A stretch of DNA of 64,000 nt from Paractinoplanes atraurantiacus (GCF_900215205.1 NZ_OBDY01000001.1:492786-556785); one strand, 5' to 3'. Positions 37,860-45,726 are shown, numbered from the stretch's first letter. Numbers and translations: made by a program. The notes: generated by a model not told the origin, from the letters alone.

Positions 37860-39788
37860 TCACAGCAGCGTCAACTGCTCCGGCCTGTCCTGCTCGGCGA
37901 TGGCCCTATCCTGCTCGTCGATGACCCGGTCCTCCCCGGTGACCGCCCGGGCCTCGCCCGGACTGGCCCGGTGAAGGCCGTGCCGGCGGGCCGCCATGCG
38001 CACCCGGGCCACCACCTCCTGCTGGTAGGACTGCGGCGAGTACGAGCCGTTGCCGTACAGCTCGCGGTAGCGCGGCGCCAGCTCCGGATGGGTGCGGGTC
38101 AGCCACGACGCATACCACTCGCGGGCGCCGGGCCGCAGGTGCAGCGGGAGAGGCGTGACGCTGGTGGCGCCGGCGGCCGCGATGGCGGCGACGGTCTCGT
38201 CGATCGCCTCGTCGGTGTCGGTGAGGCCGGGCAGGATGGGCGCCATCAGCACGCCGATCGAGAATCCGGCGTCGGTGAGCCGGCGGACCGCGTCGAGCCG
38301 CCGCCGTGGGCTCGGCGTGCCCGACTCGACCGCGCGCCAGGCCCGCTCGTCGACGAAGCCGACCGAGAAGGACAGGCCGACCCGGGTGACCTCGGCCGCC
38401 TGCTTCAGCAGATCGAGGTCGCGCAGGATGAGCGTGCCCTTGGTCAGGATGGAGAACGGGTTCGCGTGGTCGCGCAGCGCGGCCAGGATCTGGGGCATCA
38501 GCCGGTAGCGCCCCTCGGCCCGCTGGTAGACGTCGACGTTGGTGCCCATCGCGATCGGGGCGCCGGACCAGCGGGGCGCGGCCAGCTCGCGGCGGATCAG
38601 ATCGCCCGCGTTCACCTTCACCACGATCTTGGAATCGAAGTCGTGCCCGGTGTCGAGGTCGAGATAGCTGTGTGTGTGCCGCGCGAAGCAGTTGTGGCTG
38701 ACCACCCCGTCGGCGATGAAGTCGCTGGTGCCGGTGGAGATGTCGAACATCGGCAGGGTGAGCTCGAGGTCTTCGATGTCGACGACGGCGAGCTGCCGGC
38801 CGGCCCGCACGCCGGCGCCGGACGCGTCGAGCGGCGGGCCGTCGACGCCGGTGAGGTGGCGGAAGCGGAGCGCGGTCCAGAGGTCACGGTCGAGCTCGAC
38901 GACGCCGTTGCCGCGCCGCGGGCCCCGGCTGGGCAGGCCGAGCTGGGTCAGCGCCTCGGTCACCCGGCTGAGGAACTGGCGGTCGGCGCTGGTGAACGAG
39001 ATGGCCAGCCGGTCGGCGCGGCCCACCGAGCCGAACGCGCCGGCCAGGAAGCCCCGGCGCCAGCCGTCGGTCGGCATCTCGGGCCAGCGCAGCGCCTCGT
39101 GCAGGGGAACGTCTTCGAGGTAGCGCTCGGCGCGCTCCCGCGCCCGGTCGAGGCCGGCGGTGTCGCCCCGGACCAGGCCGCAGAGGAAACCGGCCTGGTA
39201 GTCGGGCGTCTCCTTGGGCGGCTCGGCGAAGTGGCCGACACCGAACATCAGGTCGCCGACGGCGAGCGCGGGCTGGTGGGCCTCGGCCGGGCTGACATGC
39301 CGCCAGCCGCGGGCGGTGAGGAAGCGGTGGTCGCCGCTGGCGACCAGCCGGGTGCCGTCGGCCAGGGTGACCCGGAAGGCCGGTTTCGTGGTCGACCAGT
39401 GGTCGAGGACGGTGGTCGGCACATAGCGACGGCAGGCGCCGGCGCCCATCGTGCCCATGATGGCGTCGCCCCGGCGCAGCTCGGACAGCGGCCGGCTGGT
39501 GCCGTCGGCCATCAGGATGGGCGTGTCGCCGGACAGGCAGTAGGCACAGGCGTGCGAGCACCCGCGATAGGGGTTGACGGTCCACTCGAACGGCACCCGT
39601 GAGGCGCCCGGCACCCGGTTGATCAGGCTCTTGGCCTGGATCTCGTAGAACGTCATGCCGGCGAAGCCGGGAGTGTCGAACGTGCGGACGGTGGCGCCGG
39701 GCAGCGCCAGCGGCAGGGGTGGAGCCGCCGGCGCTGCCCTGTCGAGGAGCGAGCCGTCCGTCGAGATCGACAGGTTGGACCATCGCAT
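37860..39788 (-). CDS. Rv2578c-family radical SAM protein containing an intein
   Basis: The precursor has 642 residues. The exteins (1-83 and 367-642) form a spore-photoproduct-lyase-like radical SAM enzyme with IQAKSLINRVPG and, after splicing, the cluster motif CSHACAYCFARHTH. Residues 84-366 are an intein that begins CLSGDTPI and ends VVSHN, followed by Cys367. Cys77 and Cys81 are intact; the third cluster Cys is supplied by Cys367 after splicing. The mature enzyme would have 359 residues. The relation to SPL-like enzymes suggests a DNA repair role, and a perfect LexA box lies 10 bases before the ATG. The repair role is inference. Confidence 0.93.
   Translation of the reverse strand: MRWSNLSISTDGSLLDRAAPAAPPLPLALPGATVRTFDTPGFAGMTFYEIQAKSLINRVPGASRVPFEWTVNPYRGCSHACAYCLSGDTPILMADGTSRPLSELRRGDAIMGTMGAGACRRYVPTTVLDHWSTTKPAFRVTLADGTRLVASGDHRFLTARGWRHVSPAEAHQPALAVGDLMFGVGHFAEPPKETPDYQAGFLCGLVRGDTAGLDRARERAERYLEDVPLHEALRWPEMPTDGWRRGFLAGAFGSVGRADRLAISFTSADRQFLSRVTEALTQLGLPSRGPRRGNGVVELDRDLWTALRFRHLTGVDGPPLDASGAGVRAGRQLAVVDIEDLELTLPMFDISTGTSDFIADGVVSHNCFARHTHSYLDLDTGHDFDSKIVVKVNAGDLIRRELAAPRWSGAPIAMGTNVDVYQRAEGRYRLMPQILAALRDHANPFSILTKGTLILRDLDLLKQAAEVTRVGLSFSVGFVDERAWRAVESGTPSPRRRLDAVRRLTDAGFSIGVLMAPILPGLTDTDEAIDETVAAIAAAGATSVTPLPLHLRPGAREWYASWLTRTHPELAPRYRELYGNGSYSPQSYQQEVVARVRMAARRHGLHRASPGEARAVTGEDRVIDEQDRAIAEQDRPEQLTLL
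38691..39539 (-). other. Intein (283 residues) with degenerate LAGLIDADG region
   Basis: The intein starts at Cys84 (block A CLSGDTPILMADG), has block B with SGDHRFLTARGW (residues 151-162), and ends FIADGVVSHN with +1 Cys. The central part has two LAGLIDADG-like segments, GFLCGLVRGDTAG and FLAGAFGSVGR. The second appears to lack exactly the acidic DAD/DAE triplet between F and GS, so the endonuclease is probably inactive while splicing residues (Cys1, His-Asn, Cys+1) are intact. Confidence 0.93.
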
Positions 39789-39797
39789 GGCCGATAT

Positions 39798-39813
39798 TCG
39801 AACACGCGTTCGA
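39798..39813. promoter_or_regulatory. LexA (SOS) box
   Basis: TCGAACACGCGTTCGA matches the actinobacterial SOS box TCGAAC-N4-GTTCGA at all twelve fixed positions. It sits 10 bases before the start of the radical SAM gene and would overlap its promoter. A partial copy, TCGAACACGCGTACCA, lies at 39827-39842. Confidence 0.85.
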
Positions 39814-39849
39814 TCACTCTGTCCAGTCGAACACGCGTACCAACGAAAA

Positions 39850-39876
39850 ACCCGCCGGCCCTGTCAGGCGGCGGGT
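39850..39876 (-). terminator. Rho-independent terminator of trxA
   Basis: ACCCGCCG and CGGCGGGT form an 8-bp stem with an 11-base loop. On the minus strand it runs into TTTTT, 20 bases after the trxA stop. Confidence 0.88.
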
Positions 39877-39895
39877 CTTCGAGGTATCTACGAGA

Positions 39896-40258
39896 TCAGT
39901 GGCTGTGCGCGGCGAGCTGCTGGCGCACCTCGTCCATGTCCAGCTTCTCGACCTGCTCGATCAGGTTCTCGAGAGCCGACTCGGGGAGCGCCCCGGGCTG
40001 CGAGAAGACGATGACGCCGTCGCGGACGGCCATGATCGTCGGGATCGAGCGGATGTCGAACTTCGCGGCGAGCGCCTGCTCGGCCTCGGTGTCGACCTTG
40101 CCGAAGGTGATGTTCTCGTGCTTCTCCGAGGAGCGCTCGTAGGTCGGAGCGAAGCGGACGCACGGCCCGCACCAGCTAGCCCAGAAGTCGACCAGGACGA
40201 TTCCGTCCTTGCCGGTCACCTCGTCGAAGTTCTCAGCGGTCAGCGCAACCGTCGCCAT
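39896..40258 (-). CDS. trxA: Thioredoxin
   Basis: The 120-residue protein has the redox motif FWASWCGPC with Cys30 and Cys33, and the cis-Pro segment SIPTIMAV. The redox site is in the expected place and length is slightly above the typical 105-110 because of a C-terminal extension (EKLDMDEVRQQLAAHSH). It is a cytosolic disulphide reductase. GGAG lies 5-6 bases upstream of ATG 40258. No thioredoxin reductase gene is nearby, so this is a stand-alone copy. Confidence 0.95.
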   Translation of the reverse strand: MATVALTAENFDEVTGKDGIVLVDFWASWCGPCVRFAPTYERSSEKHENITFGKVDTEAEQALAAKFDIRSIPTIMAVRDGVIVFSQPGALPESALENLIEQVEKLDMDEVRQQLAAHSH

Positions 40259-40505
40259 GATGTCTCCGTCCACGGGAAATTGGCTTTCGTGCGGTGAAAC
40301 CCATCCGTCCCACTCGCCATTCCCGCCTCGGCGGCGGATGACACGTGGTCTACAGCACGAATTCAAGACACGGGGTGGGCCGTAGGCCACCCATCGTAAC
40401 GATAGGTGAGCGACACGCTGCGGTTAACGAAGCAACTCGTGGCGTCCCTTTTGTCACATCTACGCGAGATCCATCTCGCCCACGGTAATAGGCAACAAAC
40501 TTAAA

Positions 40506-40521
40506 TGTGACCTGGGTCACA
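40506..40521. promoter_or_regulatory. CRP/GlxR-type binding site
   Basis: TGTGACCTGGGTCACA fits the CRP-family consensus TGTGA-N6-TCACA perfectly. It lies 143 bases upstream of the spoU-like gene and 247 bases upstream of trxA; a further half site TGTCACA lies at about 40452. Which promoter it controls is unclear. Confidence 0.65.
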
Positions 40522-40649
40522 CCTGAGTATTCTTCACATAGATACGGACGGTAAGGCACACTTGCCCCAACAAAGCGTGGGCGGCGGGTGCCGGGGAGGG
40601 CCCCGCCGCTCATTGCGTCTCCTGCCGACTGTGTCTTCCGGTGACTGGG

Positions 40650-40655
40650 TAGCGT
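40650..40655 (+). promoter_or_regulatory. -10 hexamer TAGCGT upstream of the spoU-like gene
   Basis: TAGCGT ends 8 bases before ATG 40664, with no ribosome binding site between. Confidence 0.45.
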
Positions 40656-40663
40656 GACCGCCC

Positions 40664-41296
40664 ATGATGATCGGTGAGGACGAGTCCGCCGAAGTGGGCG
40701 TCGGCCCCTGGTCCGGCGAGTGGCCCACTGATGAGCGGTACGACCCGGAGCTGCTGGCCAACGGCGATCGCCGCAACGTCGTGGACCGTTACCGCTACTG
40801 GCGCCGCGAAGCTGTGGTCGAGGATCTGGACACCCGCCGGCACGGCTTCCACGTGGCGATCGAGAACTGGCAGCACGACTTCAACATCGGCACCGTGGTG
40901 CGCAACGCGAACGCGTTCCTCGCGGCCGAGGTGCACATCGTGGGGTTACGCCGGTGGAACCGCCGTGGCGCCATGGTCACCGATCGTTACCAGCACGTGC
41001 GCCATCACCCGACGATCGAGGAGTTCACCGGCTGGGCCGCCGAGCGGGACCTGCCGGTGATCGGCATCGACAACCTGCCCGGCTCGCGGCCGATGGAGAC
41101 GACCACCCTCCCGCAACGCTGCGTCCTGCTGTTCGGCCAGGAAGGCCCGGGTCTGTCCGAGGCGGCGCGAGGCGCCTGCTCGGAGCTCTTCTCGATCGCC
41201 CAGTACGGCTCCACGCGCTCCATCAACGCGGGGGTCGCCAGTGGCATCGCGATGCACGCCTGGATTCGCGCGCACGCGGGACCCCCGCCCGGGTGA
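40664..41296 (+). CDS. TrmH-family (SpoU) RNA 2'-O-methyltransferase
   Basis: The 210-residue protein has the three SPOUT knot motifs: ENWQHDFNIGTVVRNANAF (catalytic Asn/Arg region), CVLLFGQEGPGLSEAA and STRSINAGVASGIAMHAW. It would methylate a ribose 2'-hydroxyl in tRNA or rRNA. Unlike TrmH it lacks a clear extra RNA-binding domain except the short N-terminal extension. The exact RNA target is unknown. Confidence 0.93.
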   Translation: MMIGEDESAEVGVGPWSGEWPTDERYDPELLANGDRRNVVDRYRYWRREAVVEDLDTRRHGFHVAIENWQHDFNIGTVVRNANAFLAAEVHIVGLRRWNRRGAMVTDRYQHVRHHPTIEEFTGWAAERDLPVIGIDNLPGSRPMETTTLPQRCVLLFGQEGPGLSEAARGACSELFSIAQYGSTRSINAGVASGIAMHAWIRAHAGPPPG

Positions 41297-41366
41297 ATCT
41301 CGCTGATACGTCCGGGTTCTGCGGATCCGCTTGACGAGGGCCGTCGCGGGCCGCACGGTAGTGGAT

Positions 41367-42041
41367 GTGGGTGTCACGGTGAGTTGCCCCAGGTGTGGTG
41401 CACAGGTTCGGAAGCCGGACCTGATGCACAGCGACTGGCGCTGTGACAACTGCGGCGATGTGCCCCCGTTCCATGTCGCGGAGCACATCAACGCGGACAT
41501 CGTCGACAGCATGCTGCGCCGCCAGGCCTCGTCGCCCGAGAAGGTGCCGTTCTGGTGCCCGTGGCCGTTGCCGGCCGGGTGGATGGTCACCGGGGCCGGC
41601 TGGGCGGGTGACGATCGCCGGGGCGTGCGCGCCACCGCGATCGCCTGCAGCGGCCCCGAGCCGCTCGCCGGAGGGCCAGCCGACGTCATGCTGATCGCCG
41701 AGCAGCCGGGTGTCGGACTGGGCACCAGGTTCGCCGGCATTCCGGGCTTCGACCCCGGCTATCTCATCGCCGAGGCGCTCGCCGATCCGAGTGGCCATCC
41801 TGGACCTCACGCCAAGATCAAGGCGGCTGGACACCCCACTCCACTGTGGTGCGTCAAGTCCCCGGAGGATCGAAGTGCGTACGTGAGTGAGGCGAAAGGA
41901 ATGTGGCTCTATGCGGTAGCGTGGCCCGCAAGCGCGGGCTACTTCCTCGCGGAGCACGTCGTCCTGCACGATCTCTCCGAGGGGGTGCCGTCCGAGCTCG
42001 TGTACGGAGCGCCGTCACCGTGCCTGCAGGGAAAAGCTTGA
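41367..42041 (+). CDS. Conserved hypothetical protein with N-terminal zinc ribbon
   Basis: The 224-residue protein begins MGVTVSCPRCGAQVRKPDLM and has a second CxxC in WRCDNCGDV, forming a four-Cys zinc ribbon. The rest (FWCPWPLPAGWMVTGAGWAG, MLIAEQPGVGLGTRFAG, GYFLAEHVVLHDLS) matches an uncharacterised actinobacterial family I remember from genome annotations but cannot name with confidence. No membrane segments. GTG 41367 gives a natural family-like N-terminus; GTG codons at 41361 and 41379 are alternatives. Confidence 0.8.
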   Translation: MGVTVSCPRCGAQVRKPDLMHSDWRCDNCGDVPPFHVAEHINADIVDSMLRRQASSPEKVPFWCPWPLPAGWMVTGAGWAGDDRRGVRATAIACSGPEPLAGGPADVMLIAEQPGVGLGTRFAGIPGFDPGYLIAEALADPSGHPGPHAKIKAAGHPTPLWCVKSPEDRSAYVSEAKGMWLYAVAWPASAGYFLAEHVVLHDLSEGVPSELVYGAPSPCLQGKA

Positions 42042-42171
42042 AAGTTGGGCGTTGACCTGCGGAGACGGTATCGGCTTTTCGGCCACATTGTTCACACCGA
42101 GCGACGAAACTGATACCGTCAGTACTGCCGCGGCGCTGACCGTCACCCGCACCCACAGGAGAAGGCCCGCC

Positions 42172-42330
42172 ATGATCAAGAAGGTTCTGACCTGGCTTGG
42201 TATCGCGTTCTTGATCTTTTTCATCGCCTTCAACCCGAACTCGGCGGCGTCGGTCTTCGAGTCACTCGGAGGCACGATCGCCGATATTGCCCGGGGCTTC
42301 GGCACGTTCTTCACGAACCTCGTCGCTTAG
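42172..42330 (+). CDS. Small membrane protein
   Basis: The 52-residue protein begins MIKKVLTWLGIAFLIFFIAF, a single membrane segment, followed by a short amphipathic stretch (GGTIADIARGFGTFFTNLVA). An excellent AGGAGAAGG lies 6 bases before ATG 42172. Small proteins of this kind precede PH-domain protein genes in related actinomycetes; the function is unknown. Its TAG stop is part of the -10 hexamer of the next gene. Confidence 0.85.
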   Translation: MIKKVLTWLGIAFLIFFIAFNPNSAASVFESLGGTIADIARGFGTFFTNLVA

Positions 42331-42333
42331 CAT
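42328..42333 (+). promoter_or_regulatory. -10 hexamer TAGCAT overlapping a stop codon
   Basis: TAGCAT begins with the stop codon of the small membrane protein gene and lies 6 bases before ATG 42340, as for a leaderless transcript. Confidence 0.5.
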
Positions 42334-42339
42334 CACCAC

Positions 42340-43179
42340 ATGGGTGGTCCTGCTGAGCCGCACGAGCCTCGACGCGAGGGTGCAGGCCGCCCTCCGGAGG
42401 ACGACGACAACTACGGGTACAACGACGAGGCGTTCGACGACGTGTCCGCGTACGCGCGGCGCGGCCGGGCCTCCGACGGTCCTGGCTACTCACCCGACGC
42501 CGGTTACTCGCCCAGTGCCGGCTATGCCTCCGACGGCGACCCCGGCGACGAGTACGAGCCGCCGATCATCACCGAGGACGAGCTCGCGGGCCTCGGCCCC
42601 GAGGGCGGCGGCGGTCCACGTAGGGTGCTGCCGCTCGAGGACGAACCGACCACACTGGTCGCTCGCTACCTCTTCCCGACCGAGCGCTACCGCGGCGAGT
42701 GGAAGAGACATTGGATCAGCCTCACCGGCCCGCTCGGCATCGGCGCCGGCGCGACCCTCGCCCTGGGCTACCTGGCCGGCTTCCTGACCCGGCAGAACGT
42801 CACCGGCCTGGTGACCGTGGCCGTCCTGATCTGGCTCGGCGTGATCAGCTGGGTCGCCTGGAAGGTCTTCGACTGGTACTTCGACCGGTTCATCCTGACC
42901 AACAAGCGGGTCATGGTCGTCAACGGCATCGTCACCCGCCGGGTGGCCATGATGCCCCTGCTGCGGGTCACCGACATGAAGTACGAGCAGTCGGCCCTCG
43001 GCCGCATGCTCAGCTACGGCACCTTCGTCCTCGAGTCGGCCGGCCAGGACCAGGCGCTGCGCGAGGTCAAGTACCTGCCCAACCCGAACGAGCTCTACCT
43101 GCGGGTGGTCGAGGAGATGTACGAGCCGCAGGCCGTCGAGGCGCGACTCGGCAAGGACAGCGAAGGCGACGACGCGTAA
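42340..43179 (+). CDS. PH-domain (bPH2) membrane protein
   Basis: The 279-residue protein has an acidic, Tyr/Gly/Asp-rich N-terminus (about 1-100), two membrane segments (PLGIGAGATLALGYLAGFL and TVAVLIWLGVISWVAWKVF), then a bacterial PH domain (WYFDRFILTNKRVMVVNGIV ... RVTDMKYEQSALGRMLSYG). Proteins with this bPH2 plan are common in Actinobacteria; the role is unknown. Initiation is probably leaderless. A hairpin follows 62 bases after the stop. Confidence 0.88.
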   Translation: MGGPAEPHEPRREGAGRPPEDDDNYGYNDEAFDDVSAYARRGRASDGPGYSPDAGYSPSAGYASDGDPGDEYEPPIITEDELAGLGPEGGGGPRRVLPLEDEPTTLVARYLFPTERYRGEWKRHWISLTGPLGIGAGATLALGYLAGFLTRQNVTGLVTVAVLIWLGVISWVAWKVFDWYFDRFILTNKRVMVVNGIVTRRVAMMPLLRVTDMKYEQSALGRMLSYGTFVLESAGQDQALREVKYLPNPNELYLRVVEEMYEPQAVEARLGKDSEGDDA

Positions 43180-43240
43180 CTGTGCCTTCCCGCGGCGGAA
43201 AACCCATGCAAGATCGCATTAAACGATGTGACGTACGGAT

Positions 43241-43262
43241 CGGGCTGTCGACAGGCAGCCCG
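43241..43262 (+). terminator. Hairpin after the PH-domain gene
   Basis: CGGGCTG and CAGCCCG form a 7-bp perfect stem with an 8-base loop, without a T run. It could be a terminator or an element upstream of the PHP gene. Confidence 0.4.
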
Positions 43263-43276
43263 CGACACGCGGCCGG

Positions 43277-43282
43277 TAGCGT
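43277..43282 (+). promoter_or_regulatory. -10 hexamer TAGCGT upstream of the PHP gene
   Basis: TAGCGT lies 6 bases before GTG 43289 with no ribosome binding site, consistent with a leaderless transcript. Confidence 0.5.
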
Positions 43283-43288
43283 TCTCAG

Positions 43289-44140
43289 GTGACCCGAATC
43301 GACCTGCACTGCCATTCGACCGCCAGCGACGGCACTCTGACCCCCGCTGAGCTGGTCAAGGCGGGCGCGGAGGCCGGTCTCGACGTCATGGCGATCACCG
43401 ACCACGACACCACGGGTGGGTGGGAGGCGGCCGCCGCGGCCCGGCCCGAGGGGCTTCAGCTGGTGCGCGGGGCCGAGCTGTCCTGCCGCTGGCACGGCGC
43501 CGAGCCGCCGATCGCGCTGCACATGTTGGCCTATCTGTTCGACCCGGCCGAGCCGCGGCTCGCGGGCGACCTGGCCCGGCTGCGCACCGACCGGGAACAG
43601 CGGGCCGAGAAGATCGTGAACAAGCTCGCGGCCGACGGCGTGCCGATCACCTGGGAAGAGGTGCACGGCTACGCGGCGGGCGGCTCGGTCGGCCGGCCGC
43701 ACATCGCGCAGGCGCTGATCCGGGCCGGGCTCGTCCGGACGACGACCGAGGCGTTCCATTCGCAGTGGCTGGGCGCGCGTTACTTCGTACCCAAATCGGA
43801 TCTTGATGTTTTCGAGGCAGTGCGAGCCGTGCGGGCCGCTGGTGGGGTGACCGTTTTTGCTCATCCGCGGGCGACGGTGCGCGGGCGTGTCGTGCCGGAC
43901 CGCTTGATCGTCGAGCTGGCCGAGGCCGGTCTGTTCGGGCTGGAAGCCGATCATGAGGACCACTCGCCGGAGGAGAGGGCGCACGTGCGGGCCCTCGCCG
44001 AGAGTCTCGGCCTGGTGGTGACCGGATCGTCGGACTTCCACGGGACCCACAAGACGGTGCGGCTGGGTGCGTTCCTGACGGCTTCTTCGGCGTACGAGAA
44101 AATCGTGTCCGCCGCCACGGGTGTGCCTGTGCTGGGGTGA
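43289..44140 (+). CDS. PHP-domain phosphoesterase
   Basis: The 283-residue protein has PHP metal-site motifs: IDLHCHSTASDG, MAITDHDTTGG, GAELSCRW, VFAHPRA and TGSSDFHG. It belongs to the YciV/RNase AM-like or 3',5'-nucleotide bisphosphatase group, which removes phosphate from pAp or short RNA 5' ends. The assignment to that group is from the overall pattern and is not certain. Confidence 0.92.
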   Translation: MTRIDLHCHSTASDGTLTPAELVKAGAEAGLDVMAITDHDTTGGWEAAAAARPEGLQLVRGAELSCRWHGAEPPIALHMLAYLFDPAEPRLAGDLARLRTDREQRAEKIVNKLAADGVPITWEEVHGYAAGGSVGRPHIAQALIRAGLVRTTTEAFHSQWLGARYFVPKSDLDVFEAVRAVRAAGGVTVFAHPRATVRGRVVPDRLIVELAEAGLFGLEADHEDHSPEERAHVRALAESLGLVVTGSSDFHGTHKTVRLGAFLTASSAYEKIVSAATGVPVLG

Positions 44141-44180
44141 CGCTGGCCGCATCAAACTGCGGGCCGGCGCCCTCGGCCCC

Positions 44181-44186
44181 TACCTT
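44181..44186 (+). promoter_or_regulatory. -10 hexamer TACCTT upstream of marC-like gene
   Basis: TACCTT is 6 bases before GTG 44193, giving a leaderless-type layout. Confidence 0.45.
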
Positions 44187-44192
44187 GATCGG

Positions 44193-44810
44193 GTGAATCT
44201 CAAGTTCCTCGGCGAGGTCTTCGTGACCCTCTTGGTGATCGTCGACCCTCCCGGCATGGTGCCGGTCTTCCTCGCGCTGACCGGAACGATGGCGGCCAAG
44301 GACAGGGTGCGGGCCGGGACGCAGGCCGTGCTGCTCGCGCTCGGCGTGATCGTCGGGTTCGCGGTGGCCGGGCAGACCCTGCTCGACTATCTCCACGTGC
44401 AGCTGCCCGCGCTGCAGGGCGCCGGCGGTCTGCTGCTCGTGCTGGTCGCGTTGCAGCTGCTCACGGGCAAGACCGACGAGCCGGCCGAACAGGGCGGCAC
44501 CAGCAACGTGGCGCTCGTGCCGCTCGGCACCCCGCTGCTGGCCGGCCCGGGCGCGATCGTCGCGACCATGCTGTTCGTGCAGCGTGCGGAGGGTTTCGAC
44601 GAATACCTGGTGATCGCGATCGGCATCCTGCTCGTCATGATCACGGTCTGGGTCGTGCTGCGCTTCTCCGGCGTGATCGTCAAGCTGCTGCGCCCGGCCG
44701 GCATCGAGGTGCTGACCCGCATCGCCGGCCTGCTGCTGGCCGCCATCGCGGTGCAGTTGATCGCCGACGCGGTCGCGGCCTTCGTGGAGATGTACGCGGC
44801 GGCCTTCTGA
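44193..44810 (+). CDS. MarC-family integral membrane protein
   Basis: The 205-residue protein has six membrane segments and the two MarC repeats: FVTLLVIVDPPGMVPVFLAL and VPLGTPLLAGPGAIVATML. The NPxG-type motif of the first half reads DPPG. Once linked to multiple antibiotic resistance, MarC proteins have no proven transport function. GTG 44193 places the N-terminus directly before the first membrane segment. Confidence 0.9.
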   Translation: MNLKFLGEVFVTLLVIVDPPGMVPVFLALTGTMAAKDRVRAGTQAVLLALGVIVGFAVAGQTLLDYLHVQLPALQGAGGLLLVLVALQLLTGKTDEPAEQGGTSNVALVPLGTPLLAGPGAIVATMLFVQRAEGFDEYLVIAIGILLVMITVWVVLRFSGVIVKLLRPAGIEVLTRIAGLLLAAIAVQLIADAVAAFVEMYAAAF

Positions 44811-44847
44811 CCGCGTTTCTGTCGTACCCGCCTGGCAGGATTGCACG

Positions 44848-45726
44848 GTGCCTCCCACCAGATCCCGCGCCGGCGTCCCCGAGCAGCTCGGTTTCGACGG
44901 CATGCCCGAGCGGCTCTTCGTGTGCACGCCGAGCAAGCTGGGCGCCTTCACCGACTGTCCCCGGCGGTACAAATACGCGTATGTCGAGCGTCCCGCCCCG
45001 CCCAAGGGTCCACCGTGGGCGCACAACTCGCTCGGCGCCAGCGTCCACACGGCGCTGAAGAACTGGTACGGCCTGCCGGTCGGTCGGCGAGACCCGGGCG
45101 TTCTGCCCACGCTTCTCAAGAGCACGTGGGTACGCGAGGGCTACCGCGACGTCGATCAGGAGAGAGCCGCCTACCGCGCGGCGCTGGGCTGGCTGGAGAC
45201 GTACGTGTCCGGCCTCGACCCGGACGACGAGCCGCTCGGCGTCGAGCGGACGGTGGCCGCGAAAACGGCGGTGCTGGCCCTGAACGGCCGGGCCGACCGC
45301 ATCGACTCGCGCCCCGGCCCGAGTGGTCCCGAGGCCGTGATCGTCGACTACAAGACCGGCCGGACGGGCACGGACGCCGACGACGCGCGCGGCTCGATGG
45401 CCCTCGCCCTGTATGCGTTCGCCGCCCAGCGGGTCTTCCGCCGCCCGAGCTACCGGGTGGAGCTCCACCACCTGCCGACGGGCACGGTGGCCGCCCATGA
45501 GCACACCGAGGAGTCCCTGTCCCGCCAGGTCCGCCGGGCCGAAGACACGGCCCGCGACATCATGGCCGCCGAGAAGGCAGTGGCCGACGGCGCCGACCCC
45601 GACGCCGAGTTCCCCACCAACCCGGGCCCCCTGTGCGGCTGGTGCGACTTCCGCAAGGTCTGCCCGGCCGGCGCGGAGACCCCGGCCAAGGAACCGTGGG
45701 CGGCGGTGTCCCACCTGACCCCCTGA
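44848..45726 (+). CDS. RecB-family nuclease domain protein (PD-(D/E)XK, Fe-S type)
   Basis: The 292-residue protein has a PD-(D/E)XK core: ADRIDSR and VIVDYKTGRTG supply the Asp and the D-x-K, and QxxxYA-like ALALYAFAAQR follows. Cysteines at FTDCPRRYKYAY and GPLCGWCDFRKVC are spaced to hold a [4Fe-4S] cluster as in Cas4/AddB-type nucleases. It is likely a stand-alone DNA exonuclease related to RecB C-terminal domains. No cas genes are near. Confidence 0.9.
   Translation: MPPTRSRAGVPEQLGFDGMPERLFVCTPSKLGAFTDCPRRYKYAYVERPAPPKGPPWAHNSLGASVHTALKNWYGLPVGRRDPGVLPTLLKSTWVREGYRDVDQERAAYRAALGWLETYVSGLDPDDEPLGVERTVAAKTAVLALNGRADRIDSRPGPSGPEAVIVDYKTGRTGTDADDARGSMALALYAFAAQRVFRRPSYRVELHHLPTGTVAAHEHTEESLSRQVRRAEDTARDIMAAEKAVADGADPDAEFPTNPGPLCGWCDFRKVCPAGAETPAKEPWAAVSHLTP

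Larger units (their letters stand above)
40259..40663. promoter_or_regulatory. AT-richer intergenic region with palindromes, between trxA and spoU-like gene
   Basis: The 405-base gap is clearly lower in GC than its neighbours around 40430-40560. It holds ATCGTAACGAT (40393-40403), a 16-base inverted repeat GCGAGATCCATCTCGC (40464-40479) and a CRP-type palindrome at 40506-40521. No convincing coding sequence is present on either strand; two open frames on the minus strand lack ribosome binding sites and codon bias. Confidence 0.6.

Noticed and set aside
44848..45726. Cas4 nuclease of a defence island
   Set aside because: The Fe-S and PD-(D/E)XK signatures fit, but no cas1, cas2 or repeats occur in the window, and neighbouring genes are housekeeping types.
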